Assembly (NCBI RefSeq): GCF_023716865.1
Contig: NZ_CP092417.1
Location: 4,256,001-4,320,000 of the forward strand
Source: Endozoicomonas sp. SCSIO W0465
GTDB lineage: Bacteria; Pseudomonadota; Gammaproteobacteria; Pseudomonadales; Endozoicomonadaceae
Length of the DNA: 64,000 nucleotides
Reading direction: 5' to 3'
In this document: positions 52,385-62,775 of the stretch, in pieces
How positions within the stretch are numbered: the first letter of the stretch is position 1
Layout: each line of letters starts with the position of its first letter
Position numbers and translations under genes: made by a program
The notes under the pieces: model-generated
Database searches by the model: none
The model's input: the letters and a program-made list of their open reading frames with translations, nothing else
What the model was told of the DNA's origin: nothing

Positions 52385-55300
52385 ATGACCCAGCTAATTA
52401 TTAACCTGAACAACCTATTCCCTACCACCACCCTGCAAAGGGGGCGGGACTATTTCAGAAAAAACAAAGTCAGCCAGCTTGAACTGGATGAAGATCAGGA
52501 CATGCTGCTGGGTCTGGTGCGCGGCAGTGGCCGGAAAACCTACGAGGTTGAGATTTTCTTCTATGATCACGATGATCCTGAAGAGGATAACCTTGAGGGG
52601 TTTTGCTCCTGTCCGGTGGGTTATAACTGCAAACATACCGTCGCGCTGCTGCTGGCAGGGGAGAAAAAGTACGGCGCCAAACGCCTTAATCAAATGATGG
52701 GGACAGGTAACACCAATGCTGCTTCATACCCGGCTCCAAAGGCATCCGTTGCTGAAATTAACGCTATAAAACAATTGTTGGAAGAGCAATTTGGTGGTCG
52801 CCTGAACAGTGATGTACTGGAAACCATGGTGGAAGAGTTTCTCGGGGAGTTCGAGGGTGCATCTCCCGCAAACGCTGCCAGGGATCAGGCCAAAAAGCTC
52901 GAAGAGCAGCGCAATAACTGGTTGCGACGGTTGAATGCCGTGGTAAAAGAACGGGATAGCGAAGAGAAAAAACGGGTGGAACAGGGCAAAGCCACCAATA
53001 TCGCGCTCTACGTTCTGGAAGAGAACACCTATCACGGCGGCGTGATTGTCCAGATCTGCCTCTCCCGCTACCTGAAAAGTGGCGGCTTTGGCAAACCCTC
53101 CCCCTTTGGTGGCGCGTACAACTGCCTGCATCATGGCAACTGGCCCGCCAGCATGGCCGATAATGACCGCCGCATCCTCAAGCTGGCATATATCAATAAA
53201 CGGATTGATGTTTACCAGGGGAGAATCACCCTGAATGGTGAGGACGGCCACGAGCTGCTGGAAAAAATCATGGCCACCGGCCGTTGTGTGGTGGATCGTG
53301 AGTTAAAACTTCCGGTTGTCCGCCAGCCTGCCATCCGGGGTGAAATCCGCTGGCAGCTGGATGAACAGGGGCTGCAACGCCCCTCACTGGTGGCTGCCGG
53401 CGATGGCCAGCCGCTGCTGCTGATTCCTTCAGAACCAGCCTGCTACCTGCACCGGCAACAGGATGAGTATCACTGTGGCGACCTGACCGGGCTGCCGGAC
53501 TCAACCCTGCTGGGCCTGCTGCTGGACGCACCGCCGCTGGACGAAGCTGGTATTGATATCACCAGCCAAACCCTGAAAACGGTGTTCCGTGACAGCAGCG
53601 AAACCAGCGGCAACAAAAAGAGCAAAAGCAAGAAAAAACCGATCATCCCGTTACCGGAAAAGGTCGCCGTACTGACGGTTATACCCAAACCCCAACTGCT
53701 GCTGGACAGCATTCCCACCGGTAAGAAAAAATCCGATGAACGTCTGGCCCGTGGCCGGGTTCGCTTTGATTACGATGGCCAGACCATACCCTTTGGCAGC
53801 CACCAGCAATCCCTCAAACCAACAGAAGACAGCCATCAAATAATCCCCCGTCAGGCCAGTGCAGAATACCACGCCCTGGAACAGCTGCCCGATTTTATTG
53901 AACCCGCCCATATCCGCCATATTGAAAGTGTGCGACAAATCAGCGAACTGGATGTGCACGATCTGGTTACCGGCATATCCGGCAGCGAATACCGCAACCG
54001 CTGGTTACGTTTTGTCAGCAATGTCCTGCCGGAACTGGAAGAACAGGGCTGGTCGGTCACCATGGATGACAACTTCCCGTTTCAGTTTGCCACCCTCACC
54101 GATGACGACTGGTACGCTGAACTGGATGAGTCGGAGAATAACTGGTTCAACCTGCGCCTGGGCGTCACCGTTGATGATAAACCCATCGACCTGCTACCGC
54201 TGCTGGCCCGCCAGATAAACCAGCTGCCGACACTGGATGAACTCAAGGCCATGCCCGGCGATGCCCTGGTTCCCATCGCCCTGCCCGGCGGTAAATTCAT
54301 CCAGCTGCCTGCCGAGCGGTTACGGCTGATTGCCGGTACCCTGCTGGAACTGTTCGGGGAGCGGCCGCTGAACGAATACCAGCTGCAGAACTACCATGCC
54401 CAGGTCTGGCAGGAACTCTATGATCAGCTCGGTCTGCCCTGGTCCGGCGGAGAAAAACTGCTGGCCCTCAGCAAAAAACTGAAAGGTTTTAAACGACTGA
54501 AGTCGGTCAAACCGCCCAACGGGCTACAGGCAGAACTGCGCAGTTACCAACTGCACGGCCTTTCCTGGCTGCAATTCCTCCGGGAATACGGCCTCAACGG
54601 CATATTGGCAGACGATATGGGGCTGGGTAAAACCCTGCAGACTCTGGCCCATATCCAGCTGGAAAAACAACGCCTCAAGGATAAACTCCCTCCCAGTCTT
54701 GTGGTCTGTCCCACCAGCCTGCTGCACAACTGGCATCATGAAGCCAGCCGGTTTACCCCGGACTTAACGGTCCATATCCATCACGGTGCCAACCGGGACA
54801 GCGAGGAAATTAACCGCGCAGACCTGGTGCTGACCAGTTACGGTGTAGTTCAGCGGGATTTTCAAGACCTGGCCAAAACCCGGTTTCACCTGCTGGCCCT
54901 GGATGAATCCCAGGCGGTCAAAAACCCCAATGCCAAAAGCGCCAAAGCGGTGCGCTGCCTGAACGCGGAGCATAAGCTCTGCCTCACCGGCACCCCCATG
55001 GAAAACCACCTGGGTGAACTCTGGTCACTGTTTGACTTCCTGATGCCGGGCTTCCTGGGCGCCAGGGACCAGTTTACCCGCTTTTACCGCACGCCCATCG
55101 AAAAACAGGGCAGCCAGCAACAGGCGGAAAAACTGCAGAAACGTATTGCGCCTTTTATGCTCCGTCGCAGTAAAGACCTGGTGGCCAAAGAGCTGCCCGC
55201 CAAGACCGAAATCCTGCGCACCACAGCCCTCAATGGGAAACAGCGGGACCTCTACGAAACCATTCGGGCCAGCATGGAAGCCCGGGTTCAGAAAGAGATC

Positions 55301-55942
55301 GAAAAGAAAGGGCTGGCCCGCTCCCAGATGGTCATTCTGGACGCCCTGCTGAAAATGCGCCAGGCTTGCTGCGACCCTACCCTGGTCAAAGTGGAACAGG
55401 CCGCCGATATCCGCGAGTCGGCCAAACTGGAACTGTTGATGGACCTGGTTAAACCCATGGCGGAAGAAGGCCGGAAGATACTGATCTTCTCCCAGTTCAC
55501 CAGCATGCTGGCACTGATCGAACACCGCTTGCAACAGGCCAATATTCCTTGGGTCAAACTCACCGGCCAGACCCGGGACCGGAAGAAGCCTGTGGAAACC
55601 TTCCAGAACGGTGACACACCGGTCTTCCTGATCAGCCTGAAGGCCGGCGGCACCGGCCTGAACCTCACGGCTGCGGATACTGTGATACACTATGACCCGT
55701 GGTGGAACCCCGCCGCAGAAGATCAGGCCAGTGACCGGGCACACCGGATCGGTCAGGATAAACCCGTCTTTATCTACAAACTGATCACCGAAGGCACTGT
55801 CGAGGAAAAAATCCAGGCCATGAAAGAGAAGAAGAAAGCTCTTGCCGATGCCATTTTGAGTGAAGGTGCTGGCAGGCGGAAAAAAGCCACCATTACAGCT
55901 GAGGATCTCAATGTGCTGTTTGAGCCATTGAAAGGCGTTTAA
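52385..55942 (+). CDS. SNF2-family ATPase with SWIM zinc finger
   Basis: 1185 residues. An N-terminal SWIM finger (CSCPVGYNCKH, about residues 75-85) precedes a long middle region and a C-terminal SNF2 helicase core. Motif I is DDMGLGKTLQT (about 741), motif II DESQ in LALDESQAVKN (about 838, DEAH variant), then LTGTPMENHLGELWSLFDF, and in the second lobe LISLKAGGTGLNLTAADTVI and QASDRAHRIGQ. Such SWIM-SNF2 proteins are DNA/RNA-stimulated translocases of uncertain function. The 12-nt gap to recQ suggests an operon. Start ATG 52385 lacks a clear RBS. Confidence 0.9.
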   Translation: MTQLIINLNNLFPTTTLQRGRDYFRKNKVSQLELDEDQDMLLGLVRGSGRKTYEVEIFFYDHDDPEEDNLEGFCSCPVGYNCKHTVALLLAGEKKYGAKRLNQMMGTGNTNAASYPAPKASVAEINAIKQLLEEQFGGRLNSDVLETMVEEFLGEFEGASPANAARDQAKKLEEQRNNWLRRLNAVVKERDSEEKKRVEQGKATNIALYVLEENTYHGGVIVQICLSRYLKSGGFGKPSPFGGAYNCLHHGNWPASMADNDRRILKLAYINKRIDVYQGRITLNGEDGHELLEKIMATGRCVVDRELKLPVVRQPAIRGEIRWQLDEQGLQRPSLVAAGDGQPLLLIPSEPACYLHRQQDEYHCGDLTGLPDSTLLGLLLDAPPLDEAGIDITSQTLKTVFRDSSETSGNKKSKSKKKPIIPLPEKVAVLTVIPKPQLLLDSIPTGKKKSDERLARGRVRFDYDGQTIPFGSHQQSLKPTEDSHQIIPRQASAEYHALEQLPDFIEPAHIRHIESVRQISELDVHDLVTGISGSEYRNRWLRFVSNVLPELEEQGWSVTMDDNFPFQFATLTDDDWYAELDESENNWFNLRLGVTVDDKPIDLLPLLARQINQLPTLDELKAMPGDALVPIALPGGKFIQLPAERLRLIAGTLLELFGERPLNEYQLQNYHAQVWQELYDQLGLPWSGGEKLLALSKKLKGFKRLKSVKPPNGLQAELRSYQLHGLSWLQFLREYGLNGILADDMGLGKTLQTLAHIQLEKQRLKDKLPPSLVVCPTSLLHNWHHEASRFTPDLTVHIHHGANRDSEEINRADLVLTSYGVVQRDFQDLAKTRFHLLALDESQAVKNPNAKSAKAVRCLNAEHKLCLTGTPMENHLGELWSLFDFLMPGFLGARDQFTRFYRTPIEKQGSQQQAEKLQKRIAPFMLRRSKDLVAKELPAKTEILRTTALNGKQRDLYETIRASMEARVQKEIEKKGLARSQMVILDALLKMRQACCDPTLVKVEQAADIRESAKLELLMDLVKPMAEEGRKILIFSQFTSMLALIEHRLQQANIPWVKLTGQTRDRKKPVETFQNGDTPVFLISLKAGGTGLNLTAADTVIHYDPWWNPAAEDQASDRAHRIGQDKPVFIYKLITEGTVEEKIQAMKEKKKALADAILSEGAGRRKKATITAEDLNVLFEPLKGV

Positions 55943-55954
55943 TAGAATTTAACC

Positions 55955-58141
55955 ATGTCTGAACAAGCATTACAGATACTAAAAACCGTGTTTGGCTACG
56001 ATGAGTTTCGTTCCCACCAGAGCGCCATCATCGAGAATATCCTGAAACGCAACGACACGCTGGCCATCATGCCCACCGGTGGCGGCAAATCTATCTGTTA
56101 TCAGATCCCGGCCCTGATCTTTCCCGGCCTGACCCTGGTTATCTCGCCCCTGATATCCCTGATGGAAGACCAGGTTAACCAACTGCAGGCCCTGGGGATT
56201 CCTGCCGCACTGCTGAACAGTACACTCTCCAGCAGGGAATACCTTGAGACCCTGGGCAATGTGCAGAAAGGTACCATCAAGCTGCTCTATATGGCCCCGG
56301 AAACCCTGATGCTGGAGCGCACCCGACAGTTGCTTGACAGTATCCACCTTGACTGCCTGACCATTGATGAAGCCCACTGCATTTCTGAGTGGGGACACGA
56401 TTTCCGCCCGGAATACCGACAGCTTGCCGGGTTGCGCCAACAATTCCCCAACGCCGTCTGTGTGGCCCTCACGGCCACCGCCACGCCACAGGTGCAGCAG
56501 GATATTAAAAACAGTCTGCAAATGGCTGACTCCAATGAGTTTATTGCCAGCTTCAACCGGACCAACCTGTTTCTGGAAGTTATAGAGAAACAGAACCCGG
56601 TGGTGCAGACACTGCGACTGATCGAAAAATACCCGAACCAGTCTGGCATCATCTATTGCAACTCACGGCGCCAGGTGGATGAATTGACCGCCGTGCTGGC
56701 TGGCCATAACTGCTCCGTGGCGGCCTACCATGCCGGGCTTACCAATGATGAGAGAGCTGCCAATCAGTCCGCTTTTATCCGCGATGATATTCAGATCATT
56801 GTTGCCACCATCGCCTTTGGCATGGGAATCAACAAACCCAACGTACGGTTTGTCCTGCACTTTGATATGCCCCGGAATATCGAAAGCTACTACCAGCAGA
56901 TTGGCCGTGCCGGGCGGGATGGACTGCCAGCCTATTGCCACTTCCTGTTTGGCTATGGCGATATACAGAAGGTTAAGTTTTTTATTAACCAGAAGTCTGA
57001 ATCTGAACAGCGCATTGCCAACCTGCACCTGAACACCCTGATTGCCTTTGCCGAGGCTGAAGAGTGCCGCCGCATACCCCTGCTGCACTATTTTGGCGAG
57101 CACTACACCCTGGAAAACTGCCAGCTGTGCGACAACTGTCTGTCAGAAAAGCAGCCGCTCTGCAATGTTACCGTGCCTGCCCAGAAGTTTCTCTCGTGCA
57201 TCTATCGCACCGGCCAGCTGTTTGGTGCAGCCTACCTGATCGATGTGTTGCGGGGCTCTAAAGCCAAAAAGGTACTTGAACGCCAGCACGACCAGCTACC
57301 CACCTACGGCATCGGCACCGAGCTGACCAAACCCCAGTGGCAACAGCTGTCCCGCAAGCTCCTGCAGGAAAATCTGATTATCCAGGACCAGGAGTTTGGC
57401 AGCCTGAAACTGACCGAAGCTGCCCGGACTGTGCTCAAGGGTGAGCGTCAGATAGAGATCAGGCTGACCCAGCGGCCTGAGTTTACCGGTAAAAGTAAAA
57501 CAGCAGCAGAACAACAGACCCAACTTGACTATAACCATACGTTATTCCATACACTGCGAGCCTGTCGAAAGGTGCTGGCAGACCAGGAAAACGTGCCACC
57601 CTATATTATTTTTTCTGATAAATCCCTGATGGAAATGGCCACCTGGTTTCCCCAGTCAAAAGAAAGCCTGTTGCAAATCAACGGGGTTGGCCAGGTGAAA
57701 CTGGATCACTATGGGGATGCCTTTCTTGATGAAATCACCAGATTCTGCAGCGAACACCAGATTGCCGAAATTGCCAGGCCTTCACGCACAGTCCCCTTGA
57801 GTAGCTCAGTGGAGAAGAAGGTTGCATCAGGCCGCCATATCGAAATTGGCGAATTATTTACCCGACTTGGCTGTCTTGACCAAATGCAGAGCGACCTCAA
57901 CATAAAGCTGTCCACCACCCTCAGCCATCTCTACAAATACCAGAGCGACGTTGCCCAACTGCCGACAACCGACGCCTTTATCTGCAAGTCAAGCCTGGCT
58001 CCGGACCAGCAAGACCGGGTGATGGCGGCGATGGCTATCCATGGTACAGAGCGCTTACGACCGGTATTTGAAGAGCTGCGGGGAGAGATCAGTTATGATG
58101 AGCTGCACTTATTAAGGCTGCATTATCTGACCCACAGATAA
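55955..58141 (+). CDS. recQ: ATP-dependent DNA helicase RecQ
   Basis: 728 residues, longer than E. coli RecQ (609). Motif I is PTGGGKSICYQ (about residue 46), motif II DEAH in TIDEAHCISEWGHDFRPEY, motif III ALTATA and motif VI QQIGRAGRDGLPA. The zinc-binding cysteines are in CRRIPLLHYFGEHYTLENC and CDNC. RQC and HRDC domains (SLMEMATWFPQSKESLLQIN) follow, and an extra C-terminal helical domain of about 110 residues as in several RecQ orthologues. It unwinds recombination and fork intermediates. Probably co-transcribed with the upstream SNF2 gene. Confidence 0.94.
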   Translation: MSEQALQILKTVFGYDEFRSHQSAIIENILKRNDTLAIMPTGGGKSICYQIPALIFPGLTLVISPLISLMEDQVNQLQALGIPAALLNSTLSSREYLETLGNVQKGTIKLLYMAPETLMLERTRQLLDSIHLDCLTIDEAHCISEWGHDFRPEYRQLAGLRQQFPNAVCVALTATATPQVQQDIKNSLQMADSNEFIASFNRTNLFLEVIEKQNPVVQTLRLIEKYPNQSGIIYCNSRRQVDELTAVLAGHNCSVAAYHAGLTNDERAANQSAFIRDDIQIIVATIAFGMGINKPNVRFVLHFDMPRNIESYYQQIGRAGRDGLPAYCHFLFGYGDIQKVKFFINQKSESEQRIANLHLNTLIAFAEAEECRRIPLLHYFGEHYTLENCQLCDNCLSEKQPLCNVTVPAQKFLSCIYRTGQLFGAAYLIDVLRGSKAKKVLERQHDQLPTYGIGTELTKPQWQQLSRKLLQENLIIQDQEFGSLKLTEAARTVLKGERQIEIRLTQRPEFTGKSKTAAEQQTQLDYNHTLFHTLRACRKVLADQENVPPYIIFSDKSLMEMATWFPQSKESLLQINGVGQVKLDHYGDAFLDEITRFCSEHQIAEIARPSRTVPLSSSVEKKVASGRHIEIGELFTRLGCLDQMQSDLNIKLSTTLSHLYKYQSDVAQLPTTDAFICKSSLAPDQQDRVMAAMAIHGTERLRPVFEELRGEISYDELHLLRLHYLTHR

Positions 58142-58172
58142 TGCCAATCTCACCCTGTCAGCTTCAGGGAGT

Positions 58173-59558
58173 TCACAGCTTAACGCTCCCGCTATCGTAA
58201 GTAACCCTATCTTTATCAACCATCACCCCCGGTGTTGCCCGGTAAAACAGGGCAACACTAAGAGCAAACGTCAGTATTTCTGCTATCGGCAAGGCAAGAA
58301 ATGCTCCTTCAAGTCCCAGGGTTTTCCAGAACAGAATGATCAGCACCAGCGGCAGAACCAGGGAGCGGCTGATGGCAATCAGGGCCGACTGGGTAGCTGC
58401 ATGCATCCCGGTAAAATAGCCGGACAGGGTAATATTGATACCGTTAAACAGAAAGGCAGGCCAGATAACGGCGATGATCGACAGGGTCAGAGCCAGCGTA
58501 GCCACTTCGTCACTCTGGATAAAGACACTGGCCAACGCCTCAGGATAAACCAGCAGAGCTGTCGCAAAGGTAATACCTAACAGAACAGCAAGACCAACAG
58601 CCAGTCTCATAAAGTTTGCGATACGCTCTGGCTTTCTGGCACCAAAGTTAACGCTGACAAGAGGACCCAGGGCTTCTGCAGTACCGTAGGCCATCATGAT
58701 ACTGAGCCACAGGATATAGTTGACAATGGTAAAGGCAGCAACGCCCGTTGTGCCTGCTTCGATCATCAGAATCCAGTTGATAACAAACATGATCAGTCCA
58801 CTGGACATCTCATTAATGAACTCGGAAAAACCGTTATAGGCGGCCCGGAACAGTTCACACCAGGAACCATAGGGTTTAATCAACCGAATGCGGGCCTGTT
58901 TACCGAAAAATCGTACCATCAGAAACGCAGTACCCACCATGTAAGCAATACCACTGGCAAATGCTGCACCACTGATCCCCCAGCCCCATACTTTGATAAA
59001 CAACGCATCCAGCACGATGTTAGTGAACGCAATAAGTACCAGCCCGAATAACGCATAATTTGGTGCATCATCAACCCGGGAAAAAGACGACAGTGCATAA
59101 GCCAGCCCCATAAAAAACATAAAGGGCGAAATAACACGGATATAATCTGTGGTCAGCGGCAGTGCTTCCCCTTCGGCGCCCACAAAAGCGGCAATATTCC
59201 CGGCAAAATAGCATGCCAGACTGGCCACGATGAGGGCAAAGATAACAACCACCGTCAGGGATTTGGTAAAAATATTGGATGCCGTGCGTGTATCGCCTGC
59301 CCCCAGGGCTTTACCGGCAACCACAGCCCCCCCGACCAGCATCATGACACAGAGACCAAAGAACACCGAATAGAGTGGTACCACCAGGTTAACTGCGGCC
59401 AGGGCTGTTGCCCCCACGTAATTACCAACAAAGATACCATCAACAATGCCCGCTGAAGACAGCGCCACCAGACCCAGTATGGATGGCACAACAAAACGGA
59501 AAAAATCCACCGTGGTACTGCCGGAGGTCATTGTTTCATCAGTAGTGTGAACTGACAT
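58173..59558 (-). CDS. MATE-family multidrug/Na+ efflux transporter
   Basis: 461 residues with 12 predicted membrane helices in two pseudo-symmetric halves, the MATE fold (for example FRFVVPSILGLVALSSAGIV and GYFTGMHAATQSALIAISRS). It exports cationic or aromatic compounds in exchange for H+ or Na+. The start ATG 59558 has aagga 7-8 nt upstream. It is divergent from a TetR gene with paired palindromes between, so it is likely repressed by that regulator. Confidence 0.9.
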   Translation of the reverse strand: MSVHTTDETMTSGSTTVDFFRFVVPSILGLVALSSAGIVDGIFVGNYVGATALAAVNLVVPLYSVFFGLCVMMLVGGAVVAGKALGAGDTRTASNIFTKSLTVVVIFALIVASLACYFAGNIAAFVGAEGEALPLTTDYIRVISPFMFFMGLAYALSSFSRVDDAPNYALFGLVLIAFTNIVLDALFIKVWGWGISGAAFASGIAYMVGTAFLMVRFFGKQARIRLIKPYGSWCELFRAAYNGFSEFINEMSSGLIMFVINWILMIEAGTTGVAAFTIVNYILWLSIMMAYGTAEALGPLVSVNFGARKPERIANFMRLAVGLAVLLGITFATALLVYPEALASVFIQSDEVATLALTLSIIAVIWPAFLFNGINITLSGYFTGMHAATQSALIAISRSLVLPLVLIILFWKTLGLEGAFLALPIAEILTFALSVALFYRATPGVMVDKDRVTYDSGSVKL

Positions 59559-59627
59559 AAGCGTTTCCTTATTGCGGCAAGAGGTTACCCTGTGCCAGCA
59601 ATACTTTATTCCTTTGACTGATTAATA

Positions 59628-59659
59628 TGAACATTTGTTCAAATTGGACATATGTTCAA
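59628..59659. promoter_or_regulatory. two palindromic operator candidates between MATE and TetR genes
   Basis: tgaacatttgttca (59628-59641) and ttggacatatgttcaa (59644-59659) are related palindromes with centres 17 bp apart. They lie in the divergent promoter region, and TetR-type dimers often bind two such sites. Assignment to the adjacent TetR regulator is inference. Confidence 0.6.
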
Positions 59660-59700
59660 TTTGTTTTTATGCTGTGTCAACCAGTAGTTATATCGGACAG

Positions 59701-60297
59701 ATGCGGTCAATGAGTTACCTGCCAAAAGATGAAAAACGCAAAGCCATCCTGGAGGCCACCCTTTCCCTGGTAGTATCCTGTGGCTTTGCCGGGATAACCG
59801 CCCGCAAGGTTGCCGAAGCAATGGGAGCCGCGACAGGCACCATCCACCACCACTTTGCCTCTCTGGATGAGTTGAAAACCGAAGTCATCCGTTATGCCGT
59901 GTCATCATCCGTTGACCGCGACCTGGAGGCCATTAAACGATTGCCCCCCTACGAAGCCCTGTTGCAGATGTTGCTACCATCAAATTTACCGGATCGGGAG
60001 TTTGAAAACCGCGTGTGGCTCAGTGCAGCCGATGAAATGTGGCGCAATGAATCCTTAAAAACCGTCTATTGTGAATCCATGCTCGGCCTGACAGACCTGG
60101 TTGAGAGAGTGTTAGCCCAGGGTCAAAAAGATGAGACCTTTCACCTCACGCTTGATAAACGACACTGCGCGTGGAAATTGATAGCTACCAGTCTCACCCT
60201 GTCCAGTTATTCTTATCTGGGTGATAAAAGCCTCACTCTTCAGGCAATAGATGAACTGGTGATGAATGATATCCGGCTAACGCTGGGGATGAAGTGA
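59701..60297 (+). CDS. TetR-family regulator, divergent from the MATE exporter
   Basis: 198 residues from ATG 59701; ATG 59710 (MSYLPKDEKRK) is equally good, and the longer frame to 59635 would start inside the operator palindromes. The HTH is in SCGFAGITARKVAEAMGAAT, then GTIHHHFASLDELK. The C-terminal domain resembles the YjdC/TetR_C group. It presumably represses the MATE gene and itself through the sites at 59628-59659. The ligand is unknown. Confidence 0.86.
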   Translation: MRSMSYLPKDEKRKAILEATLSLVVSCGFAGITARKVAEAMGAATGTIHHHFASLDELKTEVIRYAVSSSVDRDLEAIKRLPPYEALLQMLLPSNLPDREFENRVWLSAADEMWRNESLKTVYCESMLGLTDLVERVLAQGQKDETFHLTLDKRHCAWKLIATSLTLSSYSYLGDKSLTLQAIDELVMNDIRLTLGMK

Positions 60298-60597
60298 TTA
60301 CGCCCGGACGGATCATGTCAACAGGAGCCGGGAACACAAGAAAAATGCCCCACAGCCTGCGCAGCGGGGATCCGTTGATGTCTGACTTGAGGATTTTTCC
60401 AGTAAAACTTGATTATTTCCGATTTTATACAAAACTGGACCATTAGTTATATTCAGGAATCAGTTTCTGTTTCTATATAAAGTCGCAATTAAAAATATTA
60501 GTAAATATAAGCACTATCTTGTTTGTAAATGATCAATTGAAAATAATCAAAAGACTGAGCAAATGATCAGGGAAATTACTTTAGTTGGCAGATAATA
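60298..60597. other. AT-rich leader of the 703-residue ankyrin gene
   Basis: 300 bp. The 5' part has a GC-rich imperfect hairpin (ccccacagcctgcgcagcgg, about 60348) that could end the tetR transcript. The rest is very AT-rich and probably holds the promoter of the ankyrin gene. No ORF or RNA gene is supported. Confidence 0.4.
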
Positions 60598-62709
60598 ATG
60601 CACACACATGCTTTGAACATTCTTAAACACACGAGACCGCTCTCAAACAGCCAATTTTCTGCAATGGCTGCTAATTCGTTTCGAAGTGAAGTAGCTAACA
60701 AGTTATTTTCCGGTCGGGTTGTCTTGAAACAACTCATTCAGGAACTGCATGCGTCTGCCCGTGTTGAACGGTGTGATTCTCCAGACGATAAAAACAGTTC
60801 AGTAAAGGTTCGGGATTGTGTTGATTCGAATATTCAAGACGATTCACAATTGCCAGGCGATGGCGGTTCTTACCATACATTTAACAGCAACAGGCGAGAT
60901 GGTTTTAATGCCCACACCCGCTTTGGAGAGCCTATCACGCATTCAGTCTCTCCTGACCAGCTCAAGGAGTTCAAGTCAATTACACTCCCCGTTGTGGTCT
61001 GTCATCACTTGTCAAAGCTGCCTGACGGTATAGAGATATTCAATGATCGTCAGTTGATTGTCTGCGAAACCCCCACTACACGGTTGATCCGTAGCCCTGA
61101 TTGCCAGTGCAACACTCTGTTTCATGGCAATACTGACATTCGGGAATTGGATACGCTGTTACAGAACAAGAACATCGATATTCACGCGAAGAAAGTTCAG
61201 TATATAAGCCAAACTTCGGCGTATGAACCCTATGACAGAGTGTATTGGAATTCTCCACCACGAGAAGATGACCCAAATATACTGGAACATCTGCGCTGGT
61301 ACCTGAGTAAAGAAGGTGTTGATATCAATCAACCCATCAACCAGGCGCAGCAAACCTTACTGCACCAGTTTTGCAAAGCAAGCTGCCATTTTTGGCGCTA
61401 TACCCAAGAGCTGTATCCACAGTATCCCCATAGTGTGGTGGAATTCCTTTTGAGCCGCGGGGCCTCGCTGATCGCCGATCGCTTTGGTAACACGCCATTA
61501 CACATTGCCTGTCAGGGTAATGCTGTCTTCAAGCTCATAGAGACGTTGCTGGAAAAGGTCAATGGCAGTCCGGAAATCCTTGACGCCGTTAACGTTTACG
61601 GTAAAACAGCCCTGTCTGAGCACTTGAGCATAGAATCATCATCAGGGCTTGCTACTGCAATTCTTCTATTACGGGCTGGGGCCAGTATCGACGATCCCAA
61701 CAACCGGTACCGGTTTGGTCCGCTTTGTGCAATGATCGAACGTCAGCTGCTGAGCAGTGAAAAAATAAATTTACTTGCCCACTATGGCTTAGCTATCAAT
61801 AAACGCACCAGTGAAGGAATACTCCCGTTCAATGAGTTTGTCAGAGTCATGGATAATGACAGTTTCTATCGTGATGCCGAGACGCTGCTCTACTTGATAA
61901 AATCAGGGTTGCACCTGAACCGTCTTGATCATGCTGGCCAATCATTGCTTGCCATGTGTTTCAGTGCTTATGAAGAAGATAGCAACGACAATAGCGGGTC
62001 TATTCGAAAGCTGGAATTATGTAGTTACGTCCTGAAAGCTGCCTATAAATACAATTTTCCCGGAAATACTGACATTCTGAAAGGTGCCATTACCGATGCG
62101 TTGATAGAAACGCGTGCGCAGGATATTGGCAACCTGTTAACAGGCTATGCCGATGTGTTTTATCTGATTGATAACACCATTGCCGTCATTGCCGACAACT
62201 TGAGTGAGCAAAATAAAATGAAACTGGAAATGATGCTGGCAAACGCCAGAGATACTCATTGTCCAGATATGAGTCTTCTCCCTTTCGTTTATCTGCCGCG
62301 CGAACCTTTTGCGCGCTCATGCAAAGACTCTTTCACACCCGGGATGGAAAACATGCTCAACGCAACAAGAGATGATTTTATCAGTACTGAATTCATGAAA
62401 TCCGGATTAAAGTATCCTCTGGAATATTTAAAGTTCATAGATAGAATAGATAGTGATTGGGAAGATTCTGATTCTGATGATATCAAGGACTATGTAGAGG
62501 ACGACTCTATTGTACATACGGATATCAGATTGTATGACTGGCTGTTTGAGCATCGTTTCGAAGCATTACGTCAACTGCTTTCGTCGCACGATGAACTTCA
62601 TCAAACAATTTGTACACATAAACACAGTCTCGTGGATAATTTATCGACTGAAAATAGAGAGAGGCTCGATCAATTACTCATGGAAACGGTTCCAGTTGGT
62701 GAACATTAA
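60598..62709 (+). CDS. ankyrin-repeat protein, effector-like
   Basis: 703 residues, ATG 60598 with weak RBS. The N-terminal 200 residues match no domain. A central ankyrin region has recognisable repeats (VVEFLLSRGASLIADRFGNT then PLHIACQGNAVFKLIETLLE; TAILLLRAGASIDDPNN; ETLLYLIKSGLHLNRLDHAG). An acidic stretch (DSDWEDSDSDDIKDY, about 620) precedes a short helical C-terminus. There is no signal peptide or membrane segment. Low GC and the effector-rich surroundings suggest a host-interaction role; the repeats may bind a host protein. The gene is intact, unlike ankyrin genes A and B. Confidence 0.75.
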   Translation: MHTHALNILKHTRPLSNSQFSAMAANSFRSEVANKLFSGRVVLKQLIQELHASARVERCDSPDDKNSSVKVRDCVDSNIQDDSQLPGDGGSYHTFNSNRRDGFNAHTRFGEPITHSVSPDQLKEFKSITLPVVVCHHLSKLPDGIEIFNDRQLIVCETPTTRLIRSPDCQCNTLFHGNTDIRELDTLLQNKNIDIHAKKVQYISQTSAYEPYDRVYWNSPPREDDPNILEHLRWYLSKEGVDINQPINQAQQTLLHQFCKASCHFWRYTQELYPQYPHSVVEFLLSRGASLIADRFGNTPLHIACQGNAVFKLIETLLEKVNGSPEILDAVNVYGKTALSEHLSIESSSGLATAILLLRAGASIDDPNNRYRFGPLCAMIERQLLSSEKINLLAHYGLAINKRTSEGILPFNEFVRVMDNDSFYRDAETLLYLIKSGLHLNRLDHAGQSLLAMCFSAYEEDSNDNSGSIRKLELCSYVLKAAYKYNFPGNTDILKGAITDALIETRAQDIGNLLTGYADVFYLIDNTIAVIADNLSEQNKMKLEMMLANARDTHCPDMSLLPFVYLPREPFARSCKDSFTPGMENMLNATRDDFISTEFMKSGLKYPLEYLKFIDRIDSDWEDSDSDDIKDYVEDDSIVHTDIRLYDWLFEHRFEALRQLLSSHDELHQTICTHKHSLVDNLSTENRERLDQLLMETVPVGEH

Positions 62710-62775
62710 CTCAAATTACATCATTCCAGGTGATTTGTATGGCATGTTATTTCCATAACCGTCGATGCTATCTTC

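Noticed and set aside
60340..60375. intrinsic terminator after the TetR gene
   Set aside because: The GC-rich hairpin is imperfect and has no T tract.
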